Source: UBA12088 sp964568345
GTDB lineage: Bacteria > Patescibacteriota > Minisyncoccia > Phycocordibacterales > UBA12088
DNA length: 48,447 bases
Assembly: GCA_964568345.1 (NCBI GenBank)
Contig: CAZMPG010000003.1
Span: forward strand, 1 to 48,447
Direction of reading: 5' to 3'
Shown: positions 25,173 through 32,635 of the stretch, piece by piece
Layout: the number at the start of each line of letters is the position of its first letter
How positions within the stretch are numbered: the first letter of the stretch is position 1
Notes under the pieces: generated by a model
Told to the model about the DNA's origin: nothing
Databases searched by the model: none
What the model saw: the letters and a program-made list of their open reading frames with translations, nothing else
Made by a program: the position numbers and the translations under genes

Positions 25173-25918
25173 AGGAAATCTCGCAGGTGCTCCGCAACAG
25201 TGCCGGGCTGCTCCTGGAAAACAAAGTGTCCTGCGCCGGGGATGACCACGAGGCGTGAGCCGTGTATGCGCTCGTGGAGCGTCTCTGCTTCAGAGAGCGG
25301 TGTTTCCGTATCGTGCTCGCCCCACACGAGGAGGGTTGGCGTTGTCACCCGCCCTGCGTCCTCTTCGAGGGGTTCGTCTACAACCTTTACGAACGTCTCC
25401 CGCATCACCCCCGCGCGCACGTAGTCCCTGCTCCCCACGAGGCGTTGTAGACGTTTTCGTAGAAGCGAGAATGGCGCTATGGCTACGAAGATTCTTGTGC
25501 ACGTAGCAATACCACGCAGGGCGCGCACATATAGCAGCCTTTTCGCAGCACCAGCCGAGGCGATGAGTACCAGCCTCCTCGGGCACAGCACCCCCGCCCC
25601 GATGCCCTTGAGGGCGATGCGTCCACCGAACGAGTGGGCGACTATGGCATCAGGTTCTCGCCCGAGCTTTGTGAGGAAGTGCGACACGAACTGTGCATAT
25701 GCGAGCACCCCCCACGCCTCTCGAGGGCGCTCGCTCCCGCCGAAGCCCGGGAGCGAAAGGGCGATGCACTGCCTACTGTCGCTCATCTGTGCGATGAGTG
25801 TATCGAACGACGTAGCGCCCGTACCCCACCCGTGGAGGAACAGCACGACCGGTCCGCTGCCGCTATCGGCATAGACGGTGTCGAGGTCGTCAACAATGCA
25901 GTGTCTATCCCCCATCAT
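25166..25918 (-). CDS. Alpha/beta hydrolase
   Basis: This 250-aa alpha/beta-hydrolase fold protein carries the oxyanion motif FLHGWGTGATSFD, the nucleophile elbow AHSFGGRIAL (Ser), an acid in LVWGEHDTETP and the catalytic His in PGAGHFVFQEQP. The ATG at 25918 (another follows at 25915) is preceded by AGAGGA. It overlaps the MurF-like gene by 7 nt, so it is the first gene of a hydrolase-murF-ddl operon. Substrate unknown; the linkage suggests envelope metabolism, but this is inference. Confidence 0.9.
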   Translation of the reverse strand: MMGDRHCIVDDLDTVYADSGSGPVVLFLHGWGTGATSFDTLIAQMSDSRQCIALSLPGFGGSERPREAWGVLAYAQFVSHFLTKLGREPDAIVAHSFGGRIALKGIGAGVLCPRRLVLIASAGAAKRLLYVRALRGIATCTRIFVAIAPFSLLRKRLQRLVGSRDYVRAGVMRETFVKVVDEPLEEDAGRVTTPTLLVWGEHDTETPLSEAETLHERIHGSRLVVIPGAGHFVFQEQPGTVAEHLRDFLC

Positions 25919-26124
25919 ATATATCCTCTGTGAGTGACCGGCCGGGACAATACACCACGGCCACCCAGTGTAGTCTCTCACGTGGCACGGCCCCGTCAAG
26001 CGGCTGTAGGTAGGTGGCGCATGGGCAAGAGCCGATTCACGCAGCATTCTTCTAGGCCCTCGCCTGTGGCTTCACCTGCCCCGTATGCGCGCAGTCTGTG
26101 GGGTTTGCAACTTCCCCGCTCCCC

Positions 26125-26949
26125 TCACCCCTGTTTTTTAGCAACCGAGAGGCCAACACGCCCCACAAGGATACCGAGGGCTGCGTAGAACACAGAACCG
26201 AGCACCGAAACGGTTGTGGAGAATACGTACGCAACCAACGTATACCCTTCCTGTTCATGTGTCGCCACGGTGAGGGCGGTCGTCACGCATGCCATGATGA
26301 GTGCAAACACGGTAGCCACACGAAACGAGGCAGGTGGCGTGTACCTCTTGATGCGCACGAGGATCCAGCTCAGCACCCCCGCGGTAACCTGCGGAACAAC
26401 GACGAGGACAAGGCCATAGTGCACACGGCTTATGTCCTCCCCGTACTTCATAGACACGTAAAATAGTGCGAGGTACATCAGAACCGGCCAGAGACCCGCA
26501 TCACGGCACGCAGTGCCCCAGTGAAGAGCGGGCACGACGCCACCTTCCTCACTGACCGTATCGTGCGCTACCACGCCGCTCTGCACAGCGGCCATCTTCG
26601 CAACCCTCGCCATCTGCACGAACAGGATCACGACCGCAGCGATGAGCGAGACCGCGAGAGAGACGGCGACGACCATAAACCCCATTTCGTAGTTTGCTGT
26701 GCGCGACGAAAAACCCGCAAGTGCGATCAGGAGCACGTTTACGAAGAAGATGATGAGGGGTGAGTATTGTGCCAGAGCCGTGTTGCGCTCTCTGGTGAGG
26801 ATGGTGTACCCGATCGAGGAGTGCGCGATGACGAGTATGCATGACAGGAAATGAAAGTACGGTGCCGTGGCGGGACTGAGGAACAGGCCCGCTGTTGCGG
26901 CGACCACAATGGCGTACGATGGTATCGGTTGGTATTGCTTGGGGCTCAT
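26125..26949 (-). CDS. Polytopic membrane protein, function unknown
   Basis: This 274-aa protein has about eight hydrophobic spans (for example SYAIVVAATAGLFLSPA, YSPLIIFFVNVLLIALAGF, VHYGLVLVVVPQVTAGVLSW) and a short hydrophilic loop near the middle. No signature motif is recognised. The ATG at 26949 is preferred over an upstream in-frame GTG (27009). It is divergent from the methyltransferase operon across 152 bp. Overall pattern resembles small integral membrane proteins of CPR genomes without assigned role. Confidence 0.75.
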   Translation of the reverse strand: MSPKQYQPIPSYAIVVAATAGLFLSPATAPYFHFLSCILVIAHSSIGYTILTRERNTALAQYSPLIIFFVNVLLIALAGFSSRTANYEMGFMVVAVSLAVSLIAAVVILFVQMARVAKMAAVQSGVVAHDTVSEEGGVVPALHWGTACRDAGLWPVLMYLALFYVSMKYGEDISRVHYGLVLVVVPQVTAGVLSWILVRIKRYTPPASFRVATVFALIMACVTTALTVATHEQEGYTLVAYVFSTTVSVLGSVFYAALGILVGRVGLSVAKKQG

Positions 26950-27079
26950 AACGCTACAGCATCTCTGACCAAGGGGTGCGATCACTATGGCACAAACAAA
27001 CACCCGCACGACCGATACCTGGTACAGAAAAAATCATACCACACCAAACCCGCCCATGTCCGGTAGCGTACACAGGTGC

Positions 27080-27085
27080 TATAGT
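27080..27085 (+). promoter_or_regulatory. -10 box of the methyltransferase operon
   Basis: TGC-TATAGT (extended -10) lies 16 nt before the ATG at 27102, giving a leader of about 10 nt without a Shine-Dalgarno site. Confidence 0.5.
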
Positions 27086-27101
27086 GTACGTGCGTGGACC
27101 T

Positions 27102-28244
27102 ATGGCAAACAGCAACCTCACCAACGCAAAGCGGGCGAAGAACGACGAGTTCTATACCCAGTTCAGCGACATTCAAAAGGAGATCGAGGCGTACGTGGGG
27201 TACGACGCCGACGTGTTTCGCGGCAAGACGGTGTACTGCAACTGCGACGATCCGTTCGAGAGCAACTTCTTTCGGTACTTTGTGCTCAATTTTCAACGGC
27301 TCGGCTTGCGGCGACTCATCACGACGAGCTACAAACCTTCCCCGATAGCGAACACCCAGCTGGGCCTCTTTGGCGATGACAAGACCCTCCAGCCCGCAAA
27401 AGGCCGCCCCAAGGTGACCGCCAATAAGTTCATCATCAACGAGGTGGGCGATATAGATGGCGACGGCGAGTTCAACCTGAAGGATGTTGCCGAGCAGTTG
27501 AAGGCAAACAAGCACAACGAGTGGACGCCGCTTGTAGGTGATGGCGACTTCCGCAGCGATGAATCGGTCGAGCTTCTCAAACAATCCGACGTAGTGGTGA
27601 CGAATCCGCCGTTCAGTCTCTTCCGCGAGTACATACGGCAACTGGTCGAGCATGACAAAAAGTTTCTGGTCATCGGCAACATGAATGCGATTACGTACAA
27701 AGAAGTGTTCCCGCTCCTCAAGGGGAACAAGGTGTGGTTAGGTAACAAAACAAGCAGTCAGCAGATGTTCTTGGAAGCGCCGCATGAATATACACAAAAT
27801 GTTATGGCGAGTAAGCCACAAGGTATGTGGTGGAGAATGGTTGATGGCAAGCCGCTGATAGGAGTTCATACTGCATTATGGTTCACCAACCTTGACCATG
27901 GGCGTCGTCACCAGCCACTCCCGCTCATGACCACGGAAGACAATCTCAAGTTCAGCAAGCACAAGGAGTTGCGGGGCAAGAAATCATACGACCGGTATGA
28001 TAACTACGAGGCCATTGAGGTGCCCTTTACCGACGCCATCCCAAGCGATCACGACGGCGTCATGGGCGTGCCGATCAGCTTCCTCGATAAGTATTGCCCG
28101 GAGCAGTTTGAGATTATTGGTGCCAGTGACAATGGTGCCGTGGATGAGAAGTATAAACTGCCGCACTTCAAAAAACATAATGAGCCTTATGTGCGTGGCA
28201 ACAAGCAGTTTAAGCGCATCTTTATCAAGCACAGGAAGAAATGA
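27102..28244 (+). CDS. Adenine-specific DNA methyltransferase, EcoRI family
   Basis: This 380-aa protein matches the EcoRI-type adenine methyltransferase family. The N-terminus reads LTNAKRAKNDEFYTQFSDI with a KNDEFYTQ-type motif, then FRGKTVYCNCDDPFESNFF, and the catalytic motif IV VVTNPPFSLFREY (~165). The family transfers methyl from SAM to N6 of adenine in double-stranded DNA. It is first in a three-gene operon; the RhuM gene starts 1 nt after its TGA. Base composition is less GC-rich than the flanking genes, consistent with recent acquisition. It probably marks self DNA against the DUF262-HNH nuclease two genes on (inference). Confidence 0.92.
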   Translation: MANSNLTNAKRAKNDEFYTQFSDIQKEIEAYVGYDADVFRGKTVYCNCDDPFESNFFRYFVLNFQRLGLRRLITTSYKPSPIANTQLGLFGDDKTLQPAKGRPKVTANKFIINEVGDIDGDGEFNLKDVAEQLKANKHNEWTPLVGDGDFRSDESVELLKQSDVVVTNPPFSLFREYIRQLVEHDKKFLVIGNMNAITYKEVFPLLKGNKVWLGNKTSSQQMFLEAPHEYTQNVMASKPQGMWWRMVDGKPLIGVHTALWFTNLDHGRRHQPLPLMTTEDNLKFSKHKELRGKKSYDRYDNYEAIEVPFTDAIPSDHDGVMGVPISFLDKYCPEQFEIIGASDNGAVDEKYKLPHFKKHNEPYVRGNKQFKRIFIKHRKK

Positions 28245-28245
28245 C

Positions 28246-29277
28246 ATGAAAAAGACGCAACCACAGAATGAGATCATCATCTATGAAGGCGATAACGGCG
28301 CGCCTCGTATCGAAGTCCACATATCAGACGAGACCGTTTGGCTAAGCCAAGAGCAGATCGCGGAATTATTTGACAAAGGACGCTCAACTATTGCGGAACA
28401 TATTCTCAATATTTTTAAAGAAGGGGAGTTGGACGAAAAAGTGGTGTGTCGGGAATTCCGACGAACCACGGAGCATGGCGCCATACAAGGAAAAACCCAG
28501 GAAGTGTCGGTAAAGCATTATAATTTAGATGTGATTATATCGGTTGGATATCGGGTCAGCTCTATTCAGGGCACGCGCTTCCGCCAGTGGGCAACGGCAC
28601 GACTCCGGGAATATATTGTCAAGGGTTTTGCACTGGATGACGACCGGCTCAAGGGTACGGGCGGGGGAAACTACTGGAAGGAGCTCCTCGATCGTATCCG
28701 CGACATTAGGAGCAGCGAAAAGGCGCTATATCGCCAGGTGCTCGATCTCTACGCGACAAGCATTGACTATGATCCGAAGAGCGATACATCGGTGGAGTTT
28801 TTCAAAGTGGTGCAGAACAAACTGCATTATGCGACCAATCGGCACACCGCAGCGGAAACCATCCATGCGCGCGCTGATGCGGAGAAAGATTTTATGGGAT
28901 TGACCACGTTTGCCGGAGCCTTGCCGGTGTTATCTGAAGTGAGCATTGCGAAAAACTATCTGACGGAGGACGAACTTTTCAGGCTCAATCGACTGGTGTC
29001 CGCCTTCTTCGATCTTGCCGAGATCAAAGCCCAAGAACACACGAAGATGACCATGGCGGATTGGGCGGCGGAGCTGGACAGGTTTGCTGAGAGTTTCGGC
29101 AGAGGCGTACTCAAGGATGCGGGACAGGTGAGTCATACGCAAGCGGTAGAAAAAGCGACCGGAGAATATCGCAAGTACCAGGCAAAAACACTTTCTCCGG
29201 TAGAGAAGGCGTACCTGGAAAGCCTGAGGCAAGTGGAACAGAAGGTTGAACGCACGATTAAGAATAAGAAAAAATGA
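28246..29277 (+). CDS. RhuM-family protein
   Basis: This 343-aa protein starts with an N-terminal DNA-binding-like part, VHISDETVWLSQEQIAELF followed by KGRSTIAEHILNIFKEGEL. The RhuM signature follows: HYNLDVIISVGYRVSSIQGT, FRQWATARLREYIVKGF and DDDRLKG. The C-terminal half is helical (NYLTEDELFRLNRLVSAFFD onward). The family was named from a Salmonella pathogenicity island gene and is often found beside restriction and mobile genes; its biochemical role is unknown. The start is the ATG 1 nt after the methyltransferase stop. Its TGA overlaps the next gene's ATG. It is the most AT-rich of the three operon genes. Confidence 0.9.
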   Translation: MKKTQPQNEIIIYEGDNGAPRIEVHISDETVWLSQEQIAELFDKGRSTIAEHILNIFKEGELDEKVVCREFRRTTEHGAIQGKTQEVSVKHYNLDVIISVGYRVSSIQGTRFRQWATARLREYIVKGFALDDDRLKGTGGGNYWKELLDRIRDIRSSEKALYRQVLDLYATSIDYDPKSDTSVEFFKVVQNKLHYATNRHTAAETIHARADAEKDFMGLTTFAGALPVLSEVSIAKNYLTEDELFRLNRLVSAFFDLAEIKAQEHTKMTMADWAAELDRFAESFGRGVLKDAGQVSHTQAVEKATGEYRKYQAKTLSPVEKAYLESLRQVEQKVERTIKNKKK

Positions 29278-30449
29278 CAATGAAAACAACACTCAGAACG
29301 AACATCACGGTCAAAGCTATCTGCGACGGCTTTGTGTACAACGAGCTCGAGGGCAAGGGGCTGTTCGGCCTGTCGGGCACCCTCACCATCCAGCCGGAGT
29401 ACCAGCGGAACTACATCTACGCGGCAGACGGCGGGAAAAAGGAGGCCGCGGTGATCGAGTCCCTGCTCAAGGGCTACCCGCTCGGTCTCATCTACTTCAA
29501 CACCGTCGCACGGGATACGTTTGAGGTGTTGGACGGGCAGCAGCGTATCACGAGCATCGGGCGGTACGTCACCAACAAGTTTGCCGTGAAAGACGAGCGC
29601 GGCATGGAGCAGTACTTCGATGGCCTCGCGGCAGACAAGCGGGCAAAGATCTTGGAGACGACGCTGCTCATCTACGAATGTGCGGGTACCGAGAGTGAGA
29701 TCAAGGAGTGGTTTCGTACGATCAACATCGCCGGTGTACCCCTAAACGCGCAGGAGCTTTTGAACGCGGTGTACTCCGGGCCATTCGTGACGCTCGGCAA
29801 AGAGGAGTTCAGCAACAGCCAGAACGCGAACATACAGAAGTGGAGCACGTACGTGGCGGGGAGTGCCAACCGGCAGGATTTTTGGGAGCGCGCGCTCGAC
29901 TGGGTGAGCGGCGGCGAGATTGGCGAGTACCTGAGCCGCCACCGTTCTGACACATCCATCAAAGAGGTGGAAACCTATTTCAACAGCGTCATCGACTGGG
30001 TGTCGGGAGTGTTCACGGATGTCGAGAGCGAGATGCGCGGGCTCGAGTGGGGACGGCTGTATGAGACGTACCACACGCACGCGTACAACCCCGCAAACGT
30101 GTCGAAGCAGGTGCGTGAGCTGTACGGCGACCCGTACGTCAAGAACCGCAGGGGCGTGTTCGAATACCTACTTGGCGGCGCAGTCGACACGAAGCTGCTC
30201 GACGTGCGCGTATTCGACGAAGCGACCAAGAAGGCAGTGTACACGCGGCAGACGGCTGAGGCGGAGGAGAAGGAAGTGTCAAACTGTCCGCTCTGCGCGC
30301 TCGGCCACGACGCCAATAAGGCAAAGGTATGGAAGCTCGCCGACATGGATGCCGACCATGTGGCGGCGTGGAGCACCGGCGGCGCAACGTCGGCGAAGAA
30401 CTGCCAAATGCTCTGCAAGACGCACAACCGAGCGAAGGGAAATCGGTAA
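29274..30449 (+). CDS. DUF262 domain protein with C-terminal HNH nuclease
   Basis: This 391-aa protein has an N-terminal DUF262 (ParB/Srx-like) domain with IQPEYQRNYIY (~39-49) and the nucleotide-handling motif LDGQQRITSIGRY (~86-98). The C-terminal HNH domain has a zinc knuckle (Cys338, Cys341 in NCPLC and Cys377, Cys381 in NCQMLC), MDADHVAAWS with His362, and the final CKTHNRAKGN. The layout recalls GmrSD and SspE, where DUF262 senses modified DNA and controls an HNH nuclease. It is the likely effector of this operon. Coding-like sequence continues in frame after the TAA stop, so the protein may be prematurely ended. Confidence 0.9.
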   Translation: MTMKTTLRTNITVKAICDGFVYNELEGKGLFGLSGTLTIQPEYQRNYIYAADGGKKEAAVIESLLKGYPLGLIYFNTVARDTFEVLDGQQRITSIGRYVTNKFAVKDERGMEQYFDGLAADKRAKILETTLLIYECAGTESEIKEWFRTINIAGVPLNAQELLNAVYSGPFVTLGKEEFSNSQNANIQKWSTYVAGSANRQDFWERALDWVSGGEIGEYLSRHRSDTSIKEVETYFNSVIDWVSGVFTDVESEMRGLEWGRLYETYHTHAYNPANVSKQVRELYGDPYVKNRRGVFEYLLGGAVDTKLLDVRVFDEATKKAVYTRQTAEAEEKEVSNCPLCALGHDANKAKVWKLADMDADHVAAWSTGGATSAKNCQMLCKTHNRAKGNR

Positions 30450-30552
30450 GGCAAACTCGAGCTGTATTTCAAAGGAGATACGGAAAACGAGGATCGCGAA
30501 CGTATAGCGCGGTACCTGAAAAATCTTCGGAACGACGAGTGTACACCGTGAA
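30450..30552 (+). other. In-frame coding-like extension after the DUF262-HNH stop
   Basis: In the same frame as the nuclease, the 33 codons after the TAA (30447-30449) read GKLELYFKGDTENEDRER and then IARYLKNLRNDECTP before a TGA. There is no ATG, GTG or TTG in this stretch, and it looks like a real protein C-terminus. It may be a tail lost to a nonsense mutation (for example CAA to TAA). The rest of the 30553-30700 region shows no gene. Confidence 0.45.
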
Positions 30553-30701
30553 CGGGTGTTGTGGTGGAGGAGGTGTGTAGCTACTCTAGCTTCACCACCC
30601 TTTACACGCTCCCTGCATGGGCGTACCATGGTGGCATGGTGTATAGCACCACAACGACGACCCAGTAGCCCTCGCTCGTGCGGGTGTCGTCGCGTAGGCA
30701 C

Positions 30702-30724
30702 AACCCCGCACGGGGTTTTATTTG
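30702..30724 (+). terminator. Intrinsic terminator before thrS
   Basis: AACCCC-GCAC-GGGGTT followed by TTATTTG. It lies upstream of the thrS -10 box, so it ends transcription from the defence-like operon. Confidence 0.7.
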
Positions 30725-30750
30725 TGGCATTAGCAACATCCGCACCTTTC

Positions 30751-30756
30751 TATAAA
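30751..30756 (+). promoter_or_regulatory. -10 box of thrS
   Basis: TATAAA, 8 nt before the ATG at 30765, implying a leaderless or nearly leaderless mRNA. No T-box is present upstream of this synthetase. Confidence 0.5.
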
Positions 30757-30764
30757 CAAACAGT

Positions 30765-32591
30765 ATGCACAACGAATCACTCATGGCAGCGCGCCACACC
30801 CTCGCACACCTCCTCGCCGCGGCGGTGCTCGAGCACTACCCTCACGCCAAGCCCACACTCGGCCCCGCCATTGACACCGGCTTCTACTACGACTTCGACT
30901 TCTCGGGCGGTGGTAAGCCAGGCGAGGCAGACTTCCCCACGATCGAAGCGACAATGCGGAAGCTACTCGCGACGTGGGACCGCCTCGAGGAGGAGACGGT
31001 CTCTGAGGCTGTGGCGCGCGAGCGATTCGCCGGCAACCCCTACAAGCTCGAGCTCATCGGAGAGATCGTCGCTCGCGGCGAGCCCCTCACCCTCTACCAC
31101 TCCATCGCCCGTCTTCCGAAAACTGAGAATTCGACTGCTCCCGAACACTCATTCACCGACCTCTGCCGTGGCGGGCACGCCGAGCACCCGAGCGCCGACA
31201 TTCCTGCCGACTCGTTTGCACTCGACCGTATCGCCGGCGCGTACTGGCGCGGCGACGAGAAGCAGGCGATGCTCACCCGTATCTACGGGCTCGCATTCCC
31301 CGACGCTGCCGCGCTTACGGCGTACCGCGCGCAGGTCGAGGAAGCGAAGCAGCGGGATCACAAGAAGCTCGGAAAAGAGCTTGGCTTGTTCACCTTTTCC
31401 GATACGGTTGGCAAGGGGCTCCCCCTTTGGCTTCCGAAGGGTGCCATTATTCGACGTGAACTCGAGCGCTTCATCGTAGACGAAGAGGTGCGCCGTGGGT
31501 ACCTCCACGTGTACACCCCCGACCTCGCGCGCGTCGAGCTCTATGAGAAGAGTGGACACTACCCACACTACAAGGATTCCATGTATGCCCCGATTGTGAT
31601 TGATGAGGAGCGGTTTCTGCTTCGGCCGATGACCTGCCCTCACCACTTCGAACTGTACCTTGCAGAGCCACACAGCTACCGCGACCTGCCGATGCGGATC
31701 GCCGAACTCGCACAACTCTACCGCTACGAGCAATCTGGCGAGCTCTCTGGTCTCCAACGAGTGCGGACATTTTGTCTTGCGGACGCACACATCATTTGTG
31801 CTGACGAAACGCAGGCAGTGTCTGAGATTGGTAATGCGCTCGACCTCATTGAGTACATCGCCGGCATTTTAGGGCTTGTGCAGGGAGAACACTACTGGTA
31901 CCGACTCTCGCTCGGCGACCGAGCGAACACCGAGAAGTATTTTAAGAATGACGCAGCGTGGGATACTGCTGAATCACTACTCCGTACACACCTCACCGAG
32001 CGTGGTTGCCACTTTGTCGAAGCGGCAGGCGAGGCAGCGTTCTACGGGCCTAAAATTGATATCCAAATGCGCAATGTAAACGGCAAAGAGGATACGGCAT
32101 TCACGGTACAGTACGACTTCTGTATGCCCACGCGGTTCAACCTTGCGTACACGGCACAGGACGGCTCGCTCCATCAAGCGGTCGTGGTGCATCGGTCTTC
32201 CATTGGGGCCATAGAGCGCATCATGGCATTCCTCATTGAACACTTTGCGGGTGCGTTTCCCCTCTGGCTCTCCCCCGTCCAGGTGCGTGTGCTCCCCGTC
32301 GGGGAAGCACACCGCGCGTATGCGGAGGAGGTTGTCGCGCTCCTTGCGGGGCACGGGCTTCGCGTCGAGTCCGACGCATCAAACGAGTCGCTCGGGAAGC
32401 GCATCCGCGCAGCAAAGCAGGGGAAGCTCCCCTACTTTATCGTGCTCGGCGACAAAGAGGTCGCGGCCCGAACGGTACAGCTCGAGGGGCGATCCGGTAG
32501 CTCAGCCGCGCTTTCGCTTCCCGAGCTTGCCGACCGCCTCGTCCGCGAGCGCGATACGCGTGCGAGCGTAGCACCAAGCACGCCCTCGTGA
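30765..32591 (+). CDS. thrS: Threonyl-tRNA synthetase lacking the TGS domain
   Basis: This 608-aa class II synthetase starts directly at the N2 editing domain (RHTLAHLLAAAVLEHY). The editing/SAD zone shows HSFTDLCRGGH, the catalytic core GLPLWLPKGAIIRRELE, the zinc-binding LLRPMTCPHHFELY (Cys), FCLADAHII (His) and AVVVHRSSIGAIERI (His), and the anticodon domain VQVRVLPVGEAHRAYAEEV. The ~60-residue N-terminal TGS domain of typical ThrRS is missing; the start is fixed by a -10 box 8 nt upstream, so this is not a mis-called start. The stop codon is in the loop of a hairpin (32578-32603). Confidence 0.96.
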   Translation: MHNESLMAARHTLAHLLAAAVLEHYPHAKPTLGPAIDTGFYYDFDFSGGGKPGEADFPTIEATMRKLLATWDRLEEETVSEAVARERFAGNPYKLELIGEIVARGEPLTLYHSIARLPKTENSTAPEHSFTDLCRGGHAEHPSADIPADSFALDRIAGAYWRGDEKQAMLTRIYGLAFPDAAALTAYRAQVEEAKQRDHKKLGKELGLFTFSDTVGKGLPLWLPKGAIIRRELERFIVDEEVRRGYLHVYTPDLARVELYEKSGHYPHYKDSMYAPIVIDEERFLLRPMTCPHHFELYLAEPHSYRDLPMRIAELAQLYRYEQSGELSGLQRVRTFCLADAHIICADETQAVSEIGNALDLIEYIAGILGLVQGEHYWYRLSLGDRANTEKYFKNDAAWDTAESLLRTHLTERGCHFVEAAGEAAFYGPKIDIQMRNVNGKEDTAFTVQYDFCMPTRFNLAYTAQDGSLHQAVVVHRSSIGAIERIMAFLIEHFAGAFPLWLSPVQVRVLPVGEAHRAYAEEVVALLAGHGLRVESDASNESLGKRIRAAKQGKLPYFIVLGDKEVAARTVQLEGRSGSSAALSLPELADRLVRERDTRASVAPSTPS

Positions 32592-32603
32592 GAGAGGGCG
32601 TGC
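32578..32603 (+). terminator. Perfect 10-bp hairpin with the thrS stop codon in its loop
   Basis: GCACGCCCTC pairs with GAGGGCGTGC; the loop GTGAGA contains the TGA stop. The same arrangement is found for the 91-aa gene at 1730. No T-run follows immediately. Confidence 0.6.
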
Positions 32604-32635
32604 GGGTAGTGCGTAAAAGTTTGTGCGCATCCGGC

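Noticed and set aside
27102..30450. Prophage or conjugative element carrying the methyltransferase operon
   Set aside because: There is no integrase, capsid, portal or relaxase gene, and no flanking direct repeats were seen; it looks like a small defence-type island only.
30555..30700. Small RNA between the defence-like operon and thrS
   Set aside because: Several short CACC/GGTG stems are possible, but no clear promoter or stable fold emerges, and the only good hairpin is the terminator at 30702.
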